From the NCBI GenBank assembly GCA_013696915.1, contig JACCXR010000042.1, forward strand, positions 1 through 8,297: a stretch of DNA of 8,297 bases, written 5' to 3'. Each line of letters begins with the position of its first letter. Position 1 is the stretch's first letter. This document shows, one piece after another, positions 1 through 4,895 of the stretch. The notes below the pieces were generated by a model. It ran no database searches. It was given only the letters and a program-made list of their open reading frames with translations, and had not been told where the DNA came from. The translations under genes and the position numbers were made by a program. The stretch is from Euzebyaceae bacterium (lineage in GTDB: Bacteria > Actinomycetota > Nitriliruptoria > Euzebyales > Egibacteraceae).

Positions 1-4
1 GGGG

Positions 5-862
5 TCAGCGGAGGGCGAGGAGCCAGGCGCCCTGGTCGGTGTAGCCCGCTCTGGTGTAGGCGGCGATGGCGGGAGCGTTGTCGCTGCGGACGTGGAGGGT
101 GACGACCGGGAAGCCGTCGGCCAGCAGGTCCGCGGTGAGCGTGGTCACCGCGCCGGACGCCAGCCCCCGCCCGCGCCATTCGGACGCGACGAAGACCCCT
201 GCGATCTGGGCGCCGCGGCGCCGGCTCCGCAGAGACAGGTCGACCTTGCCGACGGGGGCGCCGTCCCGCTCGACGACCCAGGTCGCTCCCCGGTCCACGC
301 TGTCCTGCATGCGCGTGCGGACCGCCGCCCGGCCGGTACGGGAGATCGGCGGGCCCATCCGGTCCTCGACGTGCAGCCGGCACGCGAAATCGGTGAGCTG
401 GTCCAGGTCGTCCCGCCGCGCGCGGCGGAGGCACTCGAGCCGGCCGGTCTGCGCGGCCGCCGGTCCGGCCACCATGAACCGCTGCTCGCGCGCGGACGGC
501 TTCCGGCGGAACAGCGCCCGGCCGGCGCCGGCGAGGATCGCCCGGCAGATCGGCGCGTCCCCGATGAGGATGCGCCAGCCCGCATCCTCGGCGGCCTGCG
601 CCAGTGCCGACCCGGCGGCCGGGTCACCGGCCGGCACGACCGTGCCGGTCGGCCCGGCGTAGACCACCGCCACCGGGTCGTCGCCCGGCCACAGGACGAA
701 TCGGTCGTGCTCCCCACGGTCGAGTGCATCGAGCAGGTAGTGGTTGCCCACGGCCCATGAACCGCGTGAGAGGCGGCCGAAGTCGCTCTCCAGCAGCGCG
801 GTGACGTGCTCGACCCCGTGGGCCTGCAGCCGGCGCGTCCCTGTTGCCGAGGTCGCGGTCAC
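5..862 (-). CDS. GNAT-family N-acetyltransferase, two-domain, last gene of the t6A operon
   Basis: Predicted acetyl-CoA-dependent N-acetyltransferase of 285 residues; the substrate cannot be read from sequence. The C-terminal half (about 141-285) is a GNAT domain: beta-strand IAGVFVA followed by the acetyl-CoA pyrophosphate loop RGRGLA (230-235), then VTLHVRSDNAPAIAAYTRAGY (about 254-274), typical of the FR47-like GNAT C-terminus. The N-terminal half (about 1-135) lacks its own acetyl-CoA loop. The two-part layout and the SAREQRF segment before the GNAT domain resemble actinobacterial GNAT proteins with a DUF4081-type N-terminus, but that assignment is tentative. The start is GTG at 862-860, overlapping the tsaD stop as GTGA, so translation is probably coupled to tsaD. 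No strong Shine-Dalgarno is visible, only a weak GGCGAG. Cytoplasmic: no signal peptide or membrane segment. GNAT membership is secure; the role is unknown. Confidence 0.88.
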   Translation of the reverse strand: MTATSATGTRRLQAHGVEHVTALLESDFGRLSRGSWAVGNHYLLDALDRGEHDRFVLWPGDDPVAVVYAGPTGTVVPAGDPAAGSALAQAAEDAGWRILIGDAPICRAILAGAGRALFRRKPSAREQRFMVAGPAAAQTGRLECLRRARRDDLDQLTDFACRLHVEDRMGPPISRTGRAAVRTRMQDSVDRGATWVVERDGAPVGKVDLSLRSRRRGAQIAGVFVASEWRGRGLASGAVTTLTADLLADGFPVVTLHVRSDNAPAIAAYTRAGYTDQGAWLLALR

Positions 863-1896
863 GACGGCGGCTCGCCGGACGCCCGGACGACCAGCCCGGC
901 GAGCGGGAGATTCGGGTCGGCTACCGCGTCGTACGCCGTCCGCTCACCGCCGGCGAGCCGGTTCCATCCCGCCGCCGCGATCATGGCCCCATTATCCGTG
1001 CAGAGCGCCGGCGACGGCATCAGCAGGCGCGCGCCGGCCTCTGCGCACGACGCCGCCATGCGCTCGCGGAGGCGGGAGTTGGCCGCGACCCCGCCCACCA
1101 TCGTCACCTGCTCGACACCGTGACGGGCGACGGCGGCCATCGTCTTGCGGACCGCGACGTCGACGACGGCCTCCTGAAACGAGGCCGCCACGTCGGCCAG
1201 GTGGATCTCCTCACCGGCGGCCTCGCGGCGACGGAGCTCGCGTACGACGGCGGTCTTCAACCCGGACAGCGAGAAGTCGTAGGTTCCGTCGAGCAACGCC
1301 CGCGGGAAGCGGATCGCGTCCGCGGAACCCTCCCGCGCCAGGCGGTCGATCTCGGGTCCTCCCGGATAGGGCAGCCCCAGGAAGCGCGCGACCTTGTCGA
1401 ACGCCTCGCCCGCCGCGTCGTCGATGGTGGCCCCGATCGTCGACATGCGCCCAGTCTCGTCCACCAGCACGAGGCTGGTGTGGCCACCGCTCACGATCAG
1501 GGCGAGCAGCGGGGGACGGAGCAGGCCGAACTCCAGCTGCACGGCGCAGACGTGTCCCTCGAGGTGGTTCACGCCGATCAGCGGGAGCGAGTGGGCGAGC
1601 GCCAGCGACTTGGCCGCCGCCACGCCCACGAGCAGCGCCCCCACCAACCCCGGGCCGGTCGTCACCGCCACCGCGTCGACGTCGGCGTAGGTGCAGCCGC
1701 CCTCCACGAGCGCGCGGTCGAGGGCCGGCAGCAGCAGCTCGAGATGGGCGCGGGCCGCGATCTCGGGGACCACGCCGCCGTAGGGGCGATGGTGCTCGAC
1801 CTGGGACCCGATCACGTTGGAGCGGACACGCACGCCGTCCTCGACGAGGGCGACGGCCGTCTCGTCGCAGGACGTCTCGATGCCGAGCACCAGCAT
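859..1896 (-). CDS. tsaD: tRNA N6-adenosine threonylcarbamoyltransferase TsaD
   Basis: Catalytic subunit of t6A synthesis: transfers threonylcarbamoyl from threonylcarbamoyl-AMP to N6 of A37 in ANN-decoding tRNAs, working with TsaB and TsaE in the cytoplasm. At 345 residues it has normal bacterial length and all hallmarks of the Kae1/TsaD family: N-terminal LGIETSCDETAVAL (4-17), the metal-binding histidines in NHLEGH (H111, H115), VSGGHTSL (135-142), the IDDAAGEAFDK segment (158-168), MVGGVAANSRLR (266-277) and the C-terminal metal ligand in CTDNGAM (D301). ATG at 1896-1894 is chosen because GGAGGG lies 7 bases upstream and the protein then begins at the family's canonical N-terminus. It starts 3 bases after the rimI stop. 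Fourth gene of tsaE-tsaB-rimI-tsaD. No key residue is missing. Very likely essential by family knowledge. Confidence 0.98.
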   Translation of the reverse strand: MLVLGIETSCDETAVALVEDGVRVRSNVIGSQVEHHRPYGGVVPEIAARAHLELLLPALDRALVEGGCTYADVDAVAVTTGPGLVGALLVGVAAAKSLALAHSLPLIGVNHLEGHVCAVQLEFGLLRPPLLALIVSGGHTSLVLVDETGRMSTIGATIDDAAGEAFDKVARFLGLPYPGGPEIDRLAREGSADAIRFPRALLDGTYDFSLSGLKTAVVRELRRREAAGEEIHLADVAASFQEAVVDVAVRKTMAAVARHGVEQVTMVGGVAANSRLRERMAASCAEAGARLLMPSPALCTDNGAMIAAAGWNRLAGGERTAYDAVADPNLPLAGLVVRASGEPPS

Positions 1897-1899
1897 CCG

Positions 1900-2541
1900 T
1901 CATCCCTCCGGGGCGGCGTCGAGGCCGACGCGCCCCTGAACCCAGGGGACATGCAGGTCGGGCGCGCCGCTCGAGCCCCCCGGGGCCTCCAGGCGCGCCC
2001 GCTGGGCGCGCAGCCGTGCCGCGAAGTCCTCGGACTGCAATCCGTGAGCCCACATGATCAGCGCGTCCTCACCCGTCTCCGCGTAGTAGCCCGGCCGGAT
2101 GCCGACGGGCACGAACCCGAAGCCACCGTACAGTCGCTGGGCGCCGCGGTTGTTCACGCGGACCTCGAGCGTCGCCGCCTCGGCGCCGAGCGCCCGGGCC
2201 TCGGCGAGCACCGCGACGAGGAGCCGGCTGGCCACCTTCCTGCGGTGGTGCCGGGGGTGCACGGCCACGGTGGTGACGTGCGCCTCGCCCACCTGCATGA
2301 GCACCCCCGCGTACCCCACGACGAGCCGGCGCGGCCACGGCGGCGGCCGCGCGCCGTGTGCAGCCAGCGCCACCACGTAGCGCCGGTCCCGGCGCTGACC
2401 GAGCTCGGTCACGAACAGTGCCGGGCTCCAGGGCCGCGGATAGACGACGTGCTCGATCGCGAGCACGCCGCGGAGGTGGCGCCGGCGCATCGGGACGACG
2501 ACGGCGTCGGTCAGGGCCGGCCGCGACAGGGACGCGACCAC
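1900..2541 (-). CDS. rimI: Ribosomal-protein-alanine N-acetyltransferase RimI, with C-terminal extension
   Basis: GNAT acetyltransferase of the RimI family (classically acetylates the N-terminal alanine of ribosomal protein S18, with broader N-terminal acetylation in some bacteria). The 213-residue protein shows the family pattern: RRRHLRGVLAIEHVVYPRPWS near the N-terminus (tryptophan-serine after a proline), VTTVAVHP then the acetyl-CoA loop HHRRKVASRLL (about 98-108), and NNRGAQRLYGGFGF (130-143) with the likely general-acid Tyr138, followed by RPGYY and EDALIM. In the loop the usual glycine of R-x-x-G-x-A is lysine. The core ends near residue 167; the last 45 or so residues are a low-complexity Arg/Ala/Gly/Pro tail not found in the roughly 150-residue E. 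coli type. GTG at 2541-2539, 2 bases after the tsaB stop, is the chosen start, without a clear Shine-Dalgarno, so translation is probably coupled. An internal ATG at 2490-2488 would begin too close to the first conserved segment. Confidence 0.9.
   Translation of the reverse strand: MVASLSRPALTDAVVVPMRRRHLRGVLAIEHVVYPRPWSPALFVTELGQRRDRRYVVALAAHGARPPPWPRRLVVGYAGVLMQVGEAHVTTVAVHPRHHRRKVASRLLVAVLAEARALGAEAATLEVRVNNRGAQRLYGGFGFVPVGIRPGYYAETGEDALIMWAHGLQSEDFAARLRAQRARLEAPGGSSGAPDLHVPWVQGRVGLDAAPEG
1904..1909 (-). promoter_or_regulatory. Ribosome binding site of tsaD
   Basis: GGAGGG on the minus strand lies 7 bases before the ATG at 1896-1894. It sits inside the last codons of rimI and fixes the tsaD start, as against another ATG at 1903-1901 that is out of frame. 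Confidence 0.75.
1933..1948 (-). repeat. Small hairpin in the rimI 3' coding end
   Basis: CCCCTG (1933-1938) and CAGGGG (1943-1948) form a perfect 6-bp stem with a 4-base loop. It lies between a larger inverted repeat and the tsaD ribosome binding site, in the low-complexity tail of rimI. It could structure the mRNA before tsaD, but such short stems arise by chance in DNA this rich in G and C. Confidence 0.35.
1959..2001 (-). repeat. 10-bp inverted repeat in the rimI C-terminal extension
   Basis: CGGGCGCGCC (1959-1968) and GGCGCGCCCG (1992-2001) are perfect reverse complements separated by 23 bases. They encode part of the low-complexity RimI tail. In the tsaB-rimI-tsaD mRNA this would fold into a GC-only stem about 60-100 bases upstream of the tsaD start. 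Its function is unknown; base composition alone raises the chance of such repeats. Confidence 0.4.
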
Positions 2542-2543
2542 GG

Positions 2544-3287
2544 TCAGGTCCGGGTGGGGGCCGCACGCGGCCCGGCACCCGACGTGCCGCCGTACAGGGC
2601 CCCGCGGTTCCGCCAGCCGATCTTCGCATCGGCCTTGCGGATGTAGACGGGGAGGAGGTCCTCCGGCCGCTGGGTGTCCTCGCGGATGAAGCGTGGCAGT
2701 GCCAGTTCCACGAGCGACTGTGCGAGCGGGAAGGCGCTCGCGGCCGAACCCACCTCCGCACCGGTCGACTCGAGCAGCGCGCGGTGCGCGACGGCGCCGT
2801 CGCCGATGCACAGCACGCCGTCGGGCACCGCCTCGATCTCGCCCGCCAGCTTCCCGGCGGGGCCGACGCGGAACTCGGTGACGCGCTGGACGCCGCCCGG
2901 CGCGGCCCGGTAGAACGACCAGAACAGCTCCCCGCGCCGCGCGTCGAGGACGCTGCACACCAGACGCCGGACGTGGCGCACCGGGTACGCGAGCAGGTCG
3001 AGCGACGCCAGACCGACGACCGGCAGCCGGCGCGCGTGCGCGAGCGTCTGGGCGGTCGCGATCCCGACCCGCATGCCGGTGAACAGTCCGGGACCGAGGC
3101 TCACGGCCACGCCGCTCACGGCCGCGATGTCGGTGTGCGCGTGCTGCAGGCAGAAGGCGATCGCAGGGGTGAGGAACTCGCCGTGCGCGCGGCCGCGGCC
3201 GAGGGTGGCGCTCGCGACCAGGCCGTGCTCGGTCGCCAGGCAGACGCTGGACTGCGGCGTCGACGTCTCGATGCCGAGGACGAGCAT
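2544..3287 (-). CDS. tsaB: tRNA threonylcarbamoyladenosine biosynthesis protein TsaB
   Basis: Non-catalytic ASKHA-fold partner of TsaD in the bacterial t6A complex (TsaB-TsaD heterodimer, with TsaE). The 247-residue protein starts LVLGIETSTPQSSVCLA (2-18), the same fold element as the TsaD N-terminus but without its cysteine-aspartate motif, and has SLGPGLFTGMRVGIATAQ (63-80), DARRGELF (115-122) and a conserved tail VYIRKADAK (214-222). The metal-binding HxxxH of TsaD is absent, which separates TsaB from TsaD. ATG at 3287-3285 is preferred: AGGA lies 6 bases upstream, the family N-terminus begins exactly here, and the start shares one base with the tsaE stop (TGATG). GTG codons at 3290 and 3302 are in frame but would add 1 or 5 unconserved residues. 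The last 20 or so residues are a Gly/Ala/Arg/Pro tail. Confidence 0.95.
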   Translation of the reverse strand: MLVLGIETSTPQSSVCLATEHGLVASATLGRGRAHGEFLTPAIAFCLQHAHTDIAAVSGVAVSLGPGLFTGMRVGIATAQTLAHARRLPVVGLASLDLLAYPVRHVRRLVCSVLDARRGELFWSFYRAAPGGVQRVTEFRVGPAGKLAGEIEAVPDGVLCIGDGAVAHRALLESTGAEVGSAASAFPLAQSLVELALPRFIREDTQRPEDLLPVYIRKADAKIGWRNRGALYGGTSGAGPRAAPTRT

Positions 3288-3817
3288 CACGCGTCCTGCC
3301 ACGGCAGGAGGTCGGCGGCGAGGACGGCGAGGCGCCGGGCCCAGTCGGCCCCGTGCGGCCGGACGACGATCCCCCTGGGTTCCGCGAGGTCGTCCTCGCC
3401 CGGCCCGGGCTGGGCGGCAGGGTCGGGCAGCCGGAACTCGACCTCCAGGTGGTCGGCCGGCAGCAGGGTGCTCATGGCGTCACCCCACTCGATGAAGGTG
3501 ACCCAGCGCCCCCCGACGACGTCCTCGTAGCCGAGGTCGACGACCTCCTGAAGCGTCTCCAGGCGGTAGACGTCGAGATGGAGCACCGGGACGGCCCCGT
3601 CGTACTCGCGACGCAGGAGGAACGAGGGACTGGTGACCCGGTCGGTGACGCCGAGCGCGGACGCGGCGCCCTGCACGAAGCAGGTCTTACCGGCGCCGAG
3701 CTCGCCGGTAAGCGCGACGAGGTCGCCGGGCCGCAGCGCATCGGCCACGGCAGCGGCGATCTTGCGGGTCTCGTCCGGGCCCGAGGACACCAGCCGCAAC
3801 GGGCGGGTCACCCCCAC
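3287..3817 (-). CDS. tsaE: tRNA threonylcarbamoyladenosine biosynthesis ATPase TsaE
   Basis: P-loop ATPase that binds the TsaB-TsaD dimer and drives the t6A catalytic cycle. In the 176-residue protein the Walker A motif is GELGAGKT (38-45), followed by TSPSF (62-66, switch-like region), HLDVYRL (80-86, with the conserved aspartate-tyrosine-arginine) and IEWGD (109-113), all standard for TsaE. It is slightly longer than the common 140-160 residues because of an acidic/proline-rich stretch (about 131-147) and a C-terminal helix. The first available start is GTG at 3817-3815 (an in-frame stop lies at 3844-3842); a second GTG at 3811-3809 would lose two residues and has better spacing to an upstream GAGG, so the exact start is uncertain. 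First gene of the operon; its stop overlaps the tsaB ATG by one base. Confidence 0.96.
   Translation of the reverse strand: MGVTRPLRLVSSGPDETRKIAAAVADALRPGDLVALTGELGAGKTCFVQGAASALGVTDRVTSPSFLLRREYDGAVPVLHLDVYRLETLQEVVDLGYEDVVGGRWVTFIEWGDAMSTLLPADHLEVEFRLPDPAAQPGPGEDDLAEPRGIVVRPHGADWARRLAVLAADLLPWQDA
3294..3297 (-). promoter_or_regulatory. Ribosome binding site of tsaB
   Basis: AGGA on the minus strand is 6 bases before the ATG at 3287-3285 and inside the end of tsaE. It favours this start over the GTG at 3302, which has no comparable site in the right position. Confidence 0.5.
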
Positions 3818-3868
3818 AGCCTCGCGATCCTCAACGGCGGTTCACCCCGATCCGGCGGAACGGACGGG

Positions 3869-3874
3869 AGTCTA
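3869..3874 (-). promoter_or_regulatory. Possible -10 element for the tsaE operon
   Basis: TAGACT on the minus strand fits the TANNNT pattern of actinobacterial housekeeping -10 boxes and would give a leader of about 45-50 bases before the tsaE start. No convincing -35 hexamer is seen upstream. Weak evidence, supported mainly by position in the 103-base gap between the microprotein gene and tsaE. Confidence 0.25.
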
Positions 3875-3875
3875 A

Positions 3876-3890
3876 GCCCGGGCCTCGGGC
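3876..3890. terminator. Weak hairpin downstream of the microprotein gene
   Basis: GCCCG (3876-3880) and CGGGC (3886-3890) form a 5-bp GC-only stem with a 5-base loop, about 30 bases after the microprotein stop on the minus strand. There is no T-run, so this is at best a weak or factor-assisted terminator. It also abuts the candidate tsaE -10 element. Confidence 0.2.
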
Positions 3891-3920
3891 GACAGGGCTG
3901 ATGGCCGCGGCGGAGAAGCC

Positions 3921-4001
3921 TCAGGTGCTGTTCAGGATGAAGATGATGCCGGCGATGATGACCACGACGGCGGCGATGGTGATGATTGCACTGCGGTCCA
4001 T
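3921..4001 (-). CDS. Single-pass membrane microprotein, 26 residues, function unknown
   Basis: Small gene with no family that I recognise. It begins MDRSAIITIAA and ends AGIIFILNST. Residues 5-23 are an unbroken hydrophobic stretch rich in Ile, Val and Ala, enough for one membrane helix; the only charged residues are Asp2 and Arg3. Support for real coding: an AGGAG Shine-Dalgarno 7 bases before the ATG, the only sizeable gap in the region is built around it, and all eight isoleucines use ATC, the codon expected in a GC-rich genome. By my count it is 46 of 81 G+C, well below its surroundings, as expected for an Ile-rich peptide. It lies 103 bases upstream of tsaE on the same strand and is divergent from the crotonase gene. 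Possibilities include a small subunit or regulator of a membrane complex (compare KdpF or CydX in size) or a type I toxin-like hydrophobic peptide; the sequence does not decide. Confidence 0.65.
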   Translation of the reverse strand: MDRSAIITIAAVVVIIAGIIFILNST

Positions 4002-4008
4002 AGTCTGA

Positions 4009-4013
4009 CTCCT
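4009..4013 (-). promoter_or_regulatory. Ribosome binding site of the microprotein gene
   Basis: AGGAG on the minus strand, 7 bases before the ATG at 4001-3999. This near-ideal site is the main argument that the 81-base reading frame is translated. Confidence 0.65.
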
Positions 4014-4088
4014 GGTCGTTGACTGAGATTGCGCACGCGGCGGCGCGGCGATCCGACTGTTCCCCAACGCCCGCACGATCTACCCCGC

Positions 4089-4094
4089 TACGCT
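4089..4094 (+). promoter_or_regulatory. Possible -10 element for the crotonase gene
   Basis: TACGCT fits TANNNT and would place the transcript start about 27 bases before the ATG, leaving room for the GAGGAG ribosome binding site at 4113-4118. No good -35 hexamer stands at the right distance; a TTGACT at 4019-4024 is too far upstream to pair with it. Confidence 0.25.
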
Positions 4095-4127
4095 GCGCCC
4101 TCGACCGGCGACGAGGAGTGCCGCGGA

Positions 4128-4883
4128 ATGGACAAGGTCCGCCTGGAGTCCCGCGGGTCCGGTGTCGCCCTGGCGACACTGACCGACCCGGACAAGCGCA
4201 ACGCGATGGGTGCCCGGATGGGTAACGAGTTGATCGCGGTGTGCGAGCGGCTGCGCGGCGACCCCGCGACGCGCGCCCTGGTGATCACCGGGGAGGGCTC
4301 CGCCTTCTGCGCCGGCGCCGACCTCCCCGCGCTCTTCGGCGACGCGGATCGGCCGATCGCGCGGACCCACGCGGAGCTCCAGGACTACTACCGGGCGTTC
4401 TTCAGCGTGCTGGAGTTGCCGTTTCCGACCGTCGCCGCCGTCAACGGCCCCGCGGTCGGGGCTGGACTGAACCTGGCGATGGCGTGCGACGTCCGCGTCG
4501 CGGGGCCTGGCGCCAAGTTCGGCGCGACGTTCGCGCGGATCGGCCTGCATCCGGGGGGCGGCTGCACGTGGTTCCTGGTGCGGGCCATGGGGGCGAGCCG
4601 CGCGCTGCGGACGATGCTGCTCGGCGATGTGCTCGACGCCGCGAGGGCGGTCGACTGGGGCCTGGCGGAGGGCCCCGAGGCCGACTGCGTCGCCGCGTCG
4701 CTCGACCTCGCCGGCCGCTTCGCCGAGGTCGACCCCGATCTCGCCCGCGCGATCAAGCGCAGCGTCGGTGTCGCGGTCGAGACCGACGACCTGCGGGCGG
4801 TCCTGGAGTACGAATCCTGGGCGCAGGCCGCGTCCGCGAGCTCTCCGCAGCTGCGGGAGTGGGTGGCGCGCTTCCGCAGCTGA
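4128..4883 (+). CDS. Crotonase-superfamily (enoyl-CoA hydratase/isomerase-like) protein lacking both hydratase glutamates
   Basis: CoA-ester-binding protein of the crotonase fold, 251 residues, the usual single-domain length. The oxyanion-hole segments are intact: FCAGADL (60-66) and NGPAVGAGLNLAMACD (106-121). Aligned by eye with rat mitochondrial enoyl-CoA hydratase, the two catalytic glutamates (Glu144 after the glycine run, Glu164 in FGQPE) correspond here to Asn115 and Phe135 (in FGATF), so plain hydration of enoyl-CoA is unlikely by the classical mechanism. IGLHPGGGCTWFL (138-150) resembles a subgroup of actinobacterial EchA-type paralogues. The ATG at 4128 is chosen because GAGGAG lies 9 bases upstream; a longer in-frame ORF from 4029 adds 33 residues without crotonase character. 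It is the only plus-strand gene in the window, divergent from the microprotein and convergent with the P1 hydrolase, so it is probably a single-gene transcript. CoA binding and fold are secure; the reaction is unknown (isomerase, hydrolase, decarboxylase or lost activity). Confidence 0.88.
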   Translation: MDKVRLESRGSGVALATLTDPDKRNAMGARMGNELIAVCERLRGDPATRALVITGEGSAFCAGADLPALFGDADRPIARTHAELQDYYRAFFSVLELPFPTVAAVNGPAVGAGLNLAMACDVRVAGPGAKFGATFARIGLHPGGGCTWFLVRAMGASRALRTMLLGDVLDAARAVDWGLAEGPEADCVAASLDLAGRFAEVDPDLARAIKRSVGVAVETDDLRAVLEYESWAQAASASSPQLREWVARFRS

Positions 4884-4895
4884 CCCCCGGTCAGC
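4879..4895. terminator. Hairpin containing both convergent stop codons
   Basis: GCTGACC (4879-4885) and GGTCAGC (4889-4895) form a perfect 7-bp stem with a 3-base loop between the crotonase gene and the P1 hydrolase gene. The TGA of the plus-strand gene (4881-4883) and the TGA of the minus-strand gene (4893-4891) each lie in one arm. There is no T-run on either side, so it is not a textbook intrinsic terminator, but its symmetric position suggests a bidirectional terminator or 3'-end stabiliser. Confidence 0.45.

Larger units (their letters stand above)
3818..4127. other. Intergenic region between tsaE and the crotonase gene
   Basis: This 310-base stretch holds the 81-base microprotein gene (3921-4001), a possible tsaE -10 element, a weak hairpin, and the divergent 126-base spacer (4002-4127) that must carry promoters for the microprotein and the crotonase gene. 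I see no tRNA, riboswitch or repeat family in it. No convincing promoter for the microprotein could be picked out on the minus strand. Confidence 0.6.

Noticed and set aside
844..2646. Plus-strand open frame of 600 codons opposite tsaD and rimI
   Set aside because: Mirror of tsaD and rimI codons, with Arg/His/Asp-rich composition typical of antisense frames and no domain; tsaD on the minus strand is certain.
2542..2958. A longer RimI start reaching into tsaB
   Set aside because: The added residues are an Arg/Ala/Gly-rich shadow of tsaB; the GTG two bases after the tsaB stop gives the expected RimI N-terminus.
3288..3302. TsaB start at GTG 3302 or GTG 3290
   Set aside because: Both add residues before the conserved MLVLGIET N-terminus; the ATG at 3287 has AGGA at 6 bases and the TGATG overlap.
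2358..3530. Plus-strand open frame of 390 codons opposite tsaB and tsaE
   Set aside because: Antisense shadow of two identified genes, low-complexity translation, no ribosome binding site of note.
4019..4024. TTGACT, a perfect-looking -35 start for a plus-strand promoter
   Set aside because: The sequence 17 bases downstream is GGCGCG, not a -10 element, and the TACGCT candidate is about 65 bases away.
4029..4127. A 33-residue N-terminal extension of the crotonase gene
   Set aside because: The extra residues are unlike crotonases and would include the ribosome binding site; the ATG at 4128 with GAGGAG 9 bases upstream matches the family start.
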